A model generated the notes under the pieces. It made no database searches, had not been told where the DNA came from, and saw only the letters and a program-made list of their open reading frames with translations. From Thermoproteota archaeon (lineage in GTDB: Archaea > Thermoproteota > Thermoprotei_A > Sulfolobales > Desulfurococcaceae), in contig JAADCY010000059.1 of NCBI GenBank assembly GCA_013154205.1, forward strand, positions 1-19,214: a stretch of 19,214 nucleotides of DNA, given 5' to 3'. Both the position numbers and the translations under genes were made by a program. Positions 7,237 through 14,514 of the stretch are shown in pieces (the first letter of the stretch is position 1; each line of letters begins with the position of its first letter).

Positions 7237-8625
7237 TTATTTCTCCTTTTTCTTCCTATATCTCATATACTTGATCATTGCTGCGAGACTTGCCACGGCT
7301 CTCTCTGGGCTTGGATATGCTGGTATACCGTTCCTGTTGAGTATTTTCATGGCCTCGTACGTGTCGTAGCCACCTACGAATCCAGCCACTATGGGTTTCT
7401 GTTTATCCTTGTGTTTCTTCGCTACTTCTATTATTGCTTTTGCAAGGTCTCTCGGGTCTAGGATGGCTGTTCTGCAGTATAGTACAACGATATTGTCGAT
7501 CTCAGGGCTTTCATATGCTACTTCGAGAGCTTTTACATAGTTGTCAACGACGGCCTGACCTGTAAGGTCAACGGGGTTCTTGGGGCTACCAAACCAGGGC
7601 ATTGTTTTCCTGAACTCCTCTTTGAGCTTCTCGCTGGGAACTATTAGTTCTACTCCATGTTCTTCCGCAGCATCTGTTGCTAGTACACCTACGCCTCCAC
7701 CATTTGTTATAATAATGGTTTTCTCGCCACGCGGTATTGGTTGTTCAGCGAACGCTCTGGCCCAGTCGAACATTTCCTCAACTGTTAATGCTCTAAGTAT
7801 TCCTGCCTGTTTGAATGCGGCGCTATATATTTGATCACTTCCAGCTAGACTACCTGTATGGCTTGCGGCTGCTTGCGCTCCTCTTTTGCTACGTCCGGCC
7901 TTGATCACGATCACGGGCTTCTTCATAGTAATCTTTTTCATCTCTGTAATGAATCTTCTTCCCTGCCCAGGCTTTAGGCCTTCGAGATAAATAGTTATAA
8001 CACGAGTGTTAGGATCATCTGCCAGATAATGTGATACATCGACGGGATCTATGTCGCACATATTGCCCATACTCACGATCGCCGATATCCCTATTTCTTC
8101 CATTATTGTCCATCCCATTAATGCTATACCGAGCGCTCCACTCTGTGTTATGAAAGCTATTGGGCCAGCTCTTAGATCCTTGGGGCCGAACGTGGCGTTC
8201 AGATTTGCCGGAGTGTATGCGACGCCGAATATGTTTGGTCCTAGTACTCTCATTCCATACTTCCTAGCGATCTCTACGAGCTTCTTCTCTGCTTCAACAT
8301 TGCCTACTTCGCTGAACCCAGAAGTGATTACTACTAGTACTTTAACGCCTTTCTTCCCGGCTTCCTCTGCTACTTTTAACACTACTGGTTCCGGAACAAC
8401 TATTATCGCCATATCGACTTCATCAGGTATTTCTGTTATTGATTTGTAGGCTTTGAGACCCATGATCTGGTCTGCCTTGGGATTGACAGGATATACTTTG
8501 CCCTTATATCCGCATTCCAAGATGTTTTTAAGGATGGTATAGCCGATCTTGCCTGGATGTCTGCTGGCACCGATTACCGCTATACTTCTCGGCCTGAAAA
8601 GAGCTTCGATGTTTGGATCGACCAT
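7237..8625 (-). CDS. Acetyl/acyl-CoA synthetase (ADP-forming), alpha subunit
   Basis: The enzyme converts acyl-CoA, ADP and phosphate to the acid, ATP and CoA, the main energy-yielding step of peptide and sugar fermentation in hyperthermophilic archaea. The CoA-binding Rossmann domain starts with LFRPRSIAVIGASRHPGKIG. Succinyl-CoA synthetase-like domains follow, with GPNIFGV at 129-135 and FITQSGALG at 158-166. The phosphorylated His256 lies in AASHTGSLAG. The ATG at 8625 gives 462 residues, typical of stand-alone alpha subunits, and GGTGA lies five bases upstream. Longer starts at 8685 or 8643 would add residues without homology. The beta subunit is not in this window, so the two are encoded apart or the beta gene is distant. 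The specific acid substrate cannot be read from the sequence. Confidence 0.94.
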   Translation of the reverse strand: MVDPNIEALFRPRSIAVIGASRHPGKIGYTILKNILECGYKGKVYPVNPKADQIMGLKAYKSITEIPDEVDMAIIVVPEPVVLKVAEEAGKKGVKVLVVITSGFSEVGNVEAEKKLVEIARKYGMRVLGPNIFGVAYTPANLNATFGPKDLRAGPIAFITQSGALGIALMGWTIMEEIGISAIVSMGNMCDIDPVDVSHYLADDPNTRVITIYLEGLKPGQGRRFITEMKKITMKKPVIVIKAGRSKRGAQAAASHTGSLAGSDQIYSAAFKQAGILRALTVEEMFDWARAFAEQPIPRGEKTIIITNGGGVGVLATDAAEEHGVELIVPSEKLKEEFRKTMPWFGSPKNPVDLTGQAVVDNYVKALEVAYESPEIDNIVVLYCRTAILDPRDLAKAIIEVAKKHKDKQKPIVAGFVGGYDTYEAMKILNRNGIPAYPSPERAVASLAAMIKYMRYRKKKEK

Positions 8626-8639
8626 AAGCATCACCCATG

Positions 8640-8659
8640 ACATGTATATACGCGCGCGC
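8640..8659. promoter_or_regulatory. Alternating purine/pyrimidine tract (TA)n-(CG)n upstream of the acyl-CoA synthetase gene
   Basis: Twenty bases alternate strictly between purine and pyrimidine, with TATATA joined to GCGCGCGC. On the minus strand the TATATA part could serve as a TATA element, but it ends only about 17 bases before the chosen start, so its promoter role is uncertain. Such tracts are prone to left-handed DNA under negative supercoiling. Confidence 0.4.
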
Positions 8660-8724
8660 TTTTCTACGTAGACTTCAATATACAATGATTCAGATATGTA
8701 GGTAATAAGGATTAATCTTTAAAA

Positions 8725-9333
8725 TTACAAAGAAACAGCTAAAGATTCACGAATATTTCTGAGAAAACCGATTATACTTTGTTTAACACAGATATCTGCT
8801 ACTTCACAGTATGGATTATAACTGCTATCGATAACTATGAGCTCCACGTCTTTGATCTTGGGAAGCAATACAAGCATGTTAAGAGGACTAAGATGGGGAG
8901 AGACACCCATGACGAGGATTAACTCTGAAGACATTAGGTCGATCAATGCTTCTCTGTATTTCTGGTAATTTAGAGCAGAACCTATTTCTATGAAGGATTC
9001 ATCTCTACGATCTAGAAGTAAACAGTTCACATCATTGATCAAGCATTTTATTGAACAGTAGGGCGAGACATCAATTATATGGTTGAATAATTCAAGGTCG
9101 TATAGCTCCCTAATTATCCCTATGTATTCCGCGATACTATCCACGAGATCTGTGCATTGGCTCCCGATTTTTTCTTTCAAGAACAACGATTTTTCTTTTC
9201 TCGATACATTATATCTATTCGGCTGATAATCATAATATGGGGGATATCCTAGCTCTTTGTACAGACCTGATCCGATAATGACCGTTGTCTCTGTTGTCCT
9301 AAGAAGCTCTATTATTTCCAATTGATTATTCAT
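8725..9333 (-). CDS. Degenerate sirtuin (Sir2)-like protein, probably not a deacetylase
   Basis: No close family comes to mind, but the order of motifs follows the Sir2 fold. TVIIGSGLYKELGYPP (17-32) sits where sirtuins have TGAGIS..SGIP. IIDVSPYCSIKC (86-97) sits where they have the catalytic IELHG and first zinc cysteine. FIEIG (114-118) matches the FGE position. ELILVMGVSPHLSP (137-150) matches DLLLVIGTSLxVxP, then LIVIDSSYNP (165-174) and ADICVKQSIIGFL (179-191) match the last strands. The catalytic His-Gly is replaced by Ser-Pro, and only Cys93, Cys97 and Cys104 remain of a possible zinc site. At 202 residues it is slightly short. It starts inside the last codons of the helicase gene (8-base overlap), so the two are made together. 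It may keep nucleotide binding while lacking deacylase activity; this is inference. Confidence 0.62.
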   Translation of the reverse strand: MNNQLEIIELLRTTETTVIIGSGLYKELGYPPYYDYQPNRYNVSRKEKSLFLKEKIGSQCTDLVDSIAEYIGIIRELYDLELFNHIIDVSPYCSIKCLINDVNCLLLDRRDESFIEIGSALNYQKYREALIDLMSSELILVMGVSPHLSPLNMLVLLPKIKDVELIVIDSSYNPYCEVADICVKQSIIGFLRNIRESLAVSL

Positions 9334-11113
9334 TTCTCACGCCCTGTATATATTTGTAGAACTGTTCAACAGAGAATGCATTATCACATACTAGTCGTAG
9401 AGTTTTCTCATCAAATATTGTGAACGTGTAGTTTAAGTTGACTAGTTTGAGCGAGCCTATTGGAAGAGGGATTTCAAAGACGAAGAGAAGACGATCTATT
9501 CTACCATATTTATCTAGTATTTTCTTAAGCTTGAAGAATACCTTATCATAGGCTCCACTTATGGATCTTGATGTTTTTTGAACAGTATATTTTACCTTAC
9601 CTTGTAGTTCTTTATTAGGAGAGAGATATTCTTGATAATCTTCGTAGAGGATCTCTATATCGCTTGTTACGGCATATATTTTTCCTAGATGAGTATATAT
9701 GTATATTATTTCACCTCTCTCCATTATCTTCTTAAGAGCCCGGTTCACCATGTCGTAGGGCCAGCCGATAGCTTCAGCTATCCATTCTGAAGGCATTGGA
9801 CGGCCTTCGAGGATGGATAGTATTTTATCACGGGTAGTTCTCCTCCATAGTCTTTCCAATACGTCTTCGTCAACTGGTATATCTATACCTATCTTTTTCG
9901 CGAACTCCAAGGAATCTACTAGGCTATCCATATCAGGCGTATCGGGCGTCACAATATATGCCACGAATTTCAAGCCTTTCCTACCAGTTAATCGAAGGAT
10001 ACGTCCATGGCGCTGGATAAATCGAAGAGGGCTAGCAACATTGCTCCATATAACCAGTAGATCAGCCATTGGGAGATCAAGGCCTTCCTCACCAGCTGAT
10101 GTTGAAATGATTACTTTTGTTTTCTCGCTATGCGCTTTTCTAAGAACTTTCCTAACATCTTCTTTCATCTTTGCCTTACCATATATTGCTACAGAACCAT
10201 ATCTCGACAATGTCTTCTCGAGATACCTAGCAATTACTACTCGGTCAACAAAAACTATTGCTTTGTTAAAATCATGGTCTTGTAGAACACGTATTAGGGC
10301 CTCAAGCTTATGGGCTGGCCTCACACCCGGTTTTTCAAGTAATGGTCTAATAGGAGATAGAATAGCCGAGAGACGTGTTTCTTTTTCTATGCTTTCCTTT
10401 AATGCCAGTGCTCCATCTCTTACAAACCATCGAATAGCTAGGTTCACAAGGCCACGCTCTCTCCCTGATAGATCTAAGCGTATGTCTTCAAGCCTCTCGA
10501 GAACTTGTTTTTCATCACTATTTAGCTCCGCCTCATATATCTCACCGATCCACGGGGGAACGTATTTCTTTATTCTCTCATCGTTCCAGCTCCATCGACG
10601 GATCGGGCCTATATACCTAGTGATCTCAGGCTCACGAGCCCTCGGTATGTGTGCTGATAAGCCAAGCCTTCTATCGAACTTCATTTTCTTCATGAACTCA
10701 GCATAAGCGTCTTTGCCGGTTGTATGATGACATTCATCCACTACAACCGCATTATATCCCAGCGAGGCTATTATCTCGTGATCACTTAATGCCGTCTCAG
10801 GAGTGGCAACAGCGATCTTAGCCTCAACCCATAAGTTTCTTCTCTTAGCTTTAGGGTATTTACCATGTATAGGAAGGGCTTTGATCCCCAAGACCTTATT
10901 TATGTAAGAGGCTACCTGCTCAACGAGAATACGTGATGGCTCTAGAAAAATTACTCTCTTGGCCTCACCAGATTCCATGAGCTTCTTAGCCCACAGGATA
11001 GCGATGAGGGTTTTACCAGAGCCTGTGGGCATAACTACTACTGCGCCCTTGTGCCGTAGAGCCCATTCAGCTGCTTCGACTTGGTAGTCTCTAGGCTTTA
11101 TCTTAAGCCTCAA
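9326..11113 (-). CDS. SF2 helicase of the Hef/FANCM/RIG-I-like group, stand-alone
   Basis: An ATP-dependent DNA or RNA translocase. Helicase motifs are complete: PRDYQ (Q-like), VMPTGSGKT (27-35, Walker A), LEPSRIL (Ia), ATPETA (103-108), DECHH (126-130, motif II), SAH (153-155, motif III), IVFVDR (286-291), STSAGEEGLDLPMADLL (337-353) and QRHGRILR (367-374, motif VI). The wording of motifs IV to VI is closest to Hef/Mph1. The insert between the two RecA domains (about 190-270) also fits that group. A winged-helix segment (about 428-482) and a further C-terminal domain follow; no nuclease or HhH domain is present. The start is a TTG and no ATG is in frame near it. Motif III has His in place of the usual Thr. 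Substrate is unknown; replication-fork repair is the family role. Confidence 0.87.
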   Translation of the reverse strand: MRLKIKPRDYQVEAAEWALRHKGAVVVMPTGSGKTLIAILWAKKLMESGEAKRVIFLEPSRILVEQVASYINKVLGIKALPIHGKYPKAKRRNLWVEAKIAVATPETALSDHEIIASLGYNAVVVDECHHTTGKDAYAEFMKKMKFDRRLGLSAHIPRAREPEITRYIGPIRRWSWNDERIKKYVPPWIGEIYEAELNSDEKQVLERLEDIRLDLSGRERGLVNLAIRWFVRDGALALKESIEKETRLSAILSPIRPLLEKPGVRPAHKLEALIRVLQDHDFNKAIVFVDRVVIARYLEKTLSRYGSVAIYGKAKMKEDVRKVLRKAHSEKTKVIISTSAGEEGLDLPMADLLVIWSNVASPLRFIQRHGRILRLTGRKGLKFVAYIVTPDTPDMDSLVDSLEFAKKIGIDIPVDEDVLERLWRRTTRDKILSILEGRPMPSEWIAEAIGWPYDMVNRALKKIMERGEIIYIYTHLGKIYAVTSDIEILYEDYQEYLSPNKELQGKVKYTVQKTSRSISGAYDKVFFKLKKILDKYGRIDRLLFVFEIPLPIGSLKLVNLNYTFTIFDEKTLRLVCDNAFSVEQFYKYIQGVRNE

Positions 11114-11150
11114 CTTCTTTGACCATAGAATAGTAGTATTAGTTTTTGGT

Positions 11151-11156
11151 AAAAAA
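11151..11156 (-). terminator. T-tract after the endonuclease IV-like gene
   Basis: On the minus strand six T residues follow directly on the stop codon of the endonuclease IV-like gene. Such tracts are enough for archaeal termination, so the helicase downstream may rely on its own promoter or on read-through. Confidence 0.4.
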
Positions 11157-12038
11157 TTAGAGATATTGTGCTGCGCGCTTCATTATCTCCGCGTACAGCG
11201 TGATCGTGTCCTCGTACTTCGTCTCAGGCGGACCTGTATAGATTATGTGCATTCTAAGCGTAATACCTCTCTCCTTCACTTCCTTAACCATGAATCTCGC
11301 GATGGCCTCTGCTAGTGGTCCCAGGCTCGGATATCCTTTTCCTAGAGGGACTCTCTTCTTCAGTAGCCTTCTTCCGAAGTATACACCAGTTACTTGGCTA
11401 AACCTTAGGCTTAGGAACCCGTTGCTCATCGTTAGCCCTCTTCTTAGTACCCTCATCCAGAAGTCCACCGTTGCTTCTTTATCAGCGGCTATGAAGTTGC
11501 CGTGCTGGTCTATCTTTGTCTCATACATGAACACGTTTTCGAGCTGAAGGCTTGGTATTACTCTATCGCTTCCTACTGCTTCGATAATGGCTCTTATCTC
11601 ATCAAGGCTGCCCAGCTGTCTCCTCGTATACGTAGTCTCAAGGCTTATGTACATGTTCTCAGGCGCAGCACTCAGTAATTTCTTAATCAGATCTACTACT
11701 GCGTCTATGTCCCTCTGATCCATGAATACTCTCCATCCAATATGGAGGTTGAAGACCTCTGTGCCAGCAATTGCGGCCTTCTTTATTGCTGCTATAAGCG
11801 CTCTCTCGATCCTTTCCTGTATATACTTTGAGTCAGTGACAAGGTTGTAGTATGGACCATGCGCGACTATTGTTGTGAATGCCTTCTTTGCGAACTCGCC
11901 ATATGCTTCGAAGTATTCTTTACCCCGGCTCTTTCTGGAGAAGTCCCATGGAGGTATCTCTGTTAATCTCATACCTAGTGCTGCTGCTTTTGTAGCAGTG
12001 CTTAGCGCGTTATATGTTCCCCAGTCAAAGAGTATCAT
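11157..12038 (-). CDS. Endonuclease IV-like / xylose isomerase-like TIM barrel protein
   Basis: The protein has the layout of the AP endonuclease 2 / sugar isomerase barrel: VAHGPYYNL at 58-66 (His60), NLHIGW at 97-102 (His99), SLETT at 132-136 (Glu134), and PLGKGYPS (231-238), which resembles the IGxG loop. First-half metal ligands of endonuclease IV are thus kept. The second-half ligands are not evident: the Asp-x-x-His position reads as LQLENVF and the Asp-x-His position as LLKKRVP. The metal site is therefore altered or reduced, and AP-site cleavage cannot be assumed; a sugar-phosphate isomerase role is possible. The ATG at 12038 has a strong GGGGTG upstream. A T-tract follows the stop and a DNA helicase gene lies 43 bases downstream on the same strand, so a repair role is suggested but not shown. 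Confidence 0.78.
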   Translation of the reverse strand: MILFDWGTYNALSTATKAAALGMRLTEIPPWDFSRKSRGKEYFEAYGEFAKKAFTTIVAHGPYYNLVTDSKYIQERIERALIAAIKKAAIAGTEVFNLHIGWRVFMDQRDIDAVVDLIKKLLSAAPENMYISLETTYTRRQLGSLDEIRAIIEAVGSDRVIPSLQLENVFMYETKIDQHGNFIAADKEATVDFWMRVLRRGLTMSNGFLSLRFSQVTGVYFGRRLLKKRVPLGKGYPSLGPLAEAIARFMVKEVKERGITLRMHIIYTGPPETKYEDTITLYAEIMKRAAQYL

Positions 12039-12066
12039 TACTTACACCCCTTTAAGTCTCATATAA

Positions 12067-12103
12067 ATTGTATCGTTTTACTATTTGTTTTACACAATAC
12101 AAT
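12067..12103. repeat. Inverted repeat ATTGTAT...ATACAAT upstream of the endonuclease IV-like gene
   Basis: ATTGTAT (12067-12073) and ATACAAT (12097-12103) are exact inverted copies 23 bases apart, in an AT-rich 104-base spacer that also holds an ATTTATAT element on the minus strand (12061-12068). Operator function is possible, but 7-base matches arise easily in such sequence. Confidence 0.25.
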
Positions 12104-12142
12104 ACTATTTTAATTGATAAATATAATTGTTTCTTCAATACT

Positions 12143-12739
12143 CTACCTGTACGAAATTATTCTCACTTTTCCAAGATCATATTCGAACAATACGTATCCG
12201 CCACGACTACACGAAGAAGGAGATATATAGCTGATGCCTTTCTCCTCCACTATTAGTGGTTTACCATAGTTGAGGCCAATCAATACTAGGCGTGGATTAG
12301 AAGCACTAATTATTTCATCAACGAATCCGTAGCCGATTAAGTATTTTTGCATATATCTTAAACCTACTAGTAATGGCGGATAATATGTTACAAATACATC
12401 GAAAAACCCGTTCTGAAGCCTCTTAATAACTTCTTCATTAACGTTAACACCGAGGCCGGCTATCTTAAGACTAGTCTGTCCTATGTTGATACTTATTGCT
12501 TTACCATCTAGGAGAATACCTTTTGTCTTCAACCATTTTGAAACTGATGGATCATCGTATTCGCCTATGATTCCTGCAACAATTGTTGAGGATATAGATG
12601 AGAGAAAATCGAGTATTTCGGGAGATGATACGTCTCCGCCTGTAATGATTATATCTGGACATGTTTTAATATCTGAGATTATTTCTCGGATAGCTGATTC
12701 ATTATTCATACAACGACTGATATATAAGATCATAGTCAT
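12143..12739 (-). CDS. Degenerate calcineurin-like phosphoesterase (likely pseudoenzyme)
   Basis: The protein follows the metallophosphoesterase fold step by step but has lost most metal ligands. ILYISRCMNN stands where active members have ISDxHxN. DIIITGGDV (29-37) keeps the GD. GIIGEYDD (56-63) stands for GNxD. DVFVTYYPP (114-122) stands for DVLLTHxPP with His changed to Tyr. LVLIGLNYGKP (151-161) stands for the GHxH-containing strand, with both His replaced. Metal-dependent hydrolysis is therefore unlikely. It is 198 residues long, a normal single-domain size. Its ATG overlaps the stop of the nucleotidyltransferase gene as ATGA, so the two are translationally coupled and their products may bind each other. 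The fold call is supported by motif order; loss of activity is inference. Confidence 0.65.
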   Translation of the reverse strand: MTMILYISRCMNNESAIREIISDIKTCPDIIITGGDVSSPEILDFLSSISSTIVAGIIGEYDDPSVSKWLKTKGILLDGKAISINIGQTSLKIAGLGVNVNEEVIKRLQNGFFDVFVTYYPPLLVGLRYMQKYLIGYGFVDEIISASNPRLVLIGLNYGKPLIVEEKGISYISPSSCSRGGYVLFEYDLGKVRIISYR

Positions 12740-13737
12740 CCTCGTTCCACCGGAACTATTTTTCCCCTATTCTCAGCCACACCTACAACGATTCTATAAT
12801 CTCCATACCATGTGCTCTTCTGTAAGAGTCCCTCTATCACGGCGCATCCTCCTTCATATAGGAATGGTATATAGAGAGCCTCATACGAAGTTATCATCCT
12901 TATCTCAATATCATCACAAGTCTCACATCTATGCACATATGCTTCAGAAGGATAATTAAGTGCTGATACTTGGAATGGCTCTATACATACTTTCGCTTTG
13001 ATCATCCCGATGCTTTGCCAGGGCTCCATAAGATCGATGTGTTTATAGACGCCGTCATTATAGATTATAGAATAGTCTATATCATTAACTTTGCCACGCC
13101 TCCATGGCCGGTAGAAATACCTTGATATAATGTCTTTATTGATCCTGAGGCGGTTTTCAAGCCTTTGAGCCCATGATAATAGTTCGTCTTTATTGAACAT
13201 CCTAATATGATCAGTTGTATTAATCACTTCATTAAAAGCTTCAACTACCTTGATAGAGTCGCGTGGACCATAAACTACTAGGTCAATATCGCTTGTACCA
13301 GGAACATGTATACCTACAAGTATTGAGCCTGTCACACCTATGTTTACATTACCGGCATACATTTTCACAGCATAAATTATATCGACAAGTGTTTTTTCGA
13401 GATCATCTTTAGGGCTACTAATAATATCCTTAATACGTTTGACCGGGTCATAAACGCTGACGACTTGGCTCCTAGGTATGATTGGCGATAAGGCCCCATA
13501 GCTATGTACATATGTCTTCCAAGGTGTGCTCTCATGAACTATTACAGGATCATATACTGGGACAAGCCGTCGATACCTACCCAAACCGTTCTGCCAAGGC
13601 CCCACATTATAATGTGATCTGCAGTACTTCTGATAGCCAATAATATATCCCGATGAATGCGCGTTACCGACAACTACTGCATAACAATTATTCCTTAGAT
13701 ATAGATAATAATGGTCGAGAACAGTATCGACTGACAA
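12736..13737 (-). CDS. Nucleotidyltransferase-fold (Pol beta-like) protein
   Basis: The central domain has the Pol beta nucleotidyltransferase signature VTGSILVGIHVPGTSDIDLV: Gly137-Ser138, then Asp150 and Asp152 as metal ligands. A third carboxylate may be Asp219 or Asp221 in VNDIDYSI. The N-terminal 100 residues are an uncharacterised domain rich in Tyr, His and Cys. A CxxC pair (Cys271, Cys274) near YVHRCETCDD may bind zinc. At 333 residues it is larger than minimal antitoxin-type nucleotidyltransferases, and similar proteins are known in archaea only as predicted nucleotidyltransferases. The start is TTG, backed by CGGTG six bases upstream. It is divergent from the HAD gene and coupled to the degenerate phosphoesterase. 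The acceptor (tRNA, protein or small molecule) is unknown. Confidence 0.72.
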   Translation of the reverse strand: MSVDTVLDHYYLYLRNNCYAVVVGNAHSSGYIIGYQKYCRSHYNVGPWQNGLGRYRRLVPVYDPVIVHESTPWKTYVHSYGALSPIIPRSQVVSVYDPVKRIKDIISSPKDDLEKTLVDIIYAVKMYAGNVNIGVTGSILVGIHVPGTSDIDLVVYGPRDSIKVVEAFNEVINTTDHIRMFNKDELLSWAQRLENRLRINKDIISRYFYRPWRRGKVNDIDYSIIYNDGVYKHIDLMEPWQSIGMIKAKVCIEPFQVSALNYPSEAYVHRCETCDDIEIRMITSYEALYIPFLYEGGCAVIEGLLQKSTWYGDYRIVVGVAENRGKIVPVERG

Positions 13738-13753
13738 CTGCTACACCGTATTG

Positions 13754-13760
13754 TTTTATG
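13754..13760 (+). promoter_or_regulatory. Possible TATA element for the HAD hydrolase gene
   Basis: TTTTATG is centred about 26 bases before a plausible transcription start near 13783, leaving a short leader with GGTGC at 13786-13790 before the ATG at 13798. Confidence 0.3.
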
Positions 13761-13797
13761 TCTTAACCAGAGAGAAAATAGGATTGGTGCTCTAATA

Positions 13798-14478
13798 ATG
13801 GTAGAGGTAATATCATTCGATATCGATGGAACGCTAATAGATAGCTATTCAGGCATACCGTTCTTCTACAGAGATCTGCTGAGCCATGGAGAAGAATGGT
13901 TAAAAACGGTTACCAAGGAGAGCTTAGATCTCCATACTATTTGTAGAGCAGAAGGAATGGCTGATGAGCTCGGCTTTCTCAGGGAGGACTGGTGGGGCAA
14001 AATACTAGGCGTCAAAGACCCTATGGTCTTTACAGAACTATTATTGCATTATTGGAATTATAGGATAGAACATTCAAAACTCTTGCCCGGTGCTATAAAG
14101 ATCTTATCTGGTTTCCGTAGATCAGGGTTTAAAGTAGTCAGCGTAAGTTATGGCGATGACATACTGGGTTTAAAGAAATATAGGATATCATTGTCGGGTC
14201 TGGAAAAATATTTTGACGAGCTAATTGTTGTACGCGACGATATACCGTCAAGACGTGAAGCCTTTGAGTACATAATGAGGAAGTATCGGCCTGAAAAACT
14301 CATTGTTGTTGATGATAAGTGTAGAGTATTGAGAAACATAAGCAGGGCTTACAAGGATATTATAACTGTTCATATAGTATTTCCTTATCCGGAGTGCTTG
14401 GGGATTAAATACTGCGAGTGCGGCGATATTGAAGTTTTCAATCTGTATGAGCTAGGAAAAGAGTATGGTGTGATATAA
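13798..14478 (+). CDS. HAD-superfamily hydrolase
   Basis: Motif I is SFDIDGTLID with nucleophile Asp8 and acid/base Asp10. A helical cap domain fills about residues 18-95. Motif II is probably Ser115 or Ser117 in KVVSVSYGDD, and motif IV is the acidic pair Asp172-Asp173 in LIVVDDKCR. This places it with HAD phosphatases that have a C1 helical cap. Substrate cannot be read. The C-terminal strand carries three closely spaced cysteines (Cys200, Cys206 and Cys208 in ECLGIKYCECGD), which is unusual for HAD enzymes and may bind a metal or form a disulfide. GGTG lies eight bases before the ATG. It is convergent with the nicotinate phosphoribosyltransferase gene. Confidence 0.85.
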   Translation: MVEVISFDIDGTLIDSYSGIPFFYRDLLSHGEEWLKTVTKESLDLHTICRAEGMADELGFLREDWWGKILGVKDPMVFTELLLHYWNYRIEHSKLLPGAIKILSGFRRSGFKVVSVSYGDDILGLKKYRISLSGLEKYFDELIVVRDDIPSRREAFEYIMRKYRPEKLIVVDDKCRVLRNISRAYKDIITVHIVFPYPECLGIKYCECGDIEVFNLYELGKEYGVI

Positions 14479-14514
14479 CATTATTATATTAATTATTCAG
14501 CCAACATTGGTGTT

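Noticed and set aside
8626..8685. A 20-residue N-terminal extension of the acyl-CoA synthetase
   Set aside because: The family sequence begins at the inner ATG (base 8625), which has a GGTGA site. The extension is encoded partly by the alternating TA/CG tract.
9813..10706. A 297-residue open frame on the plus strand
   Set aside because: It lies wholly inside the helicase gene on the other strand. Its composition (Ser/Arg-rich, no domain pattern) is that of a shadow frame, while the helicase has complete motifs.
12039..12142. A regulatory RNA or gene in the AT-rich spacer
   Set aside because: Only AT-rich sequence with a chance-level inverted repeat is seen; short open frames there lack start signals and conserved features.
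12483..12959. A 158-residue open frame on the plus strand
   Set aside because: It spans the junction of two well-supported, overlapping minus-strand genes and has no recognisable domain.
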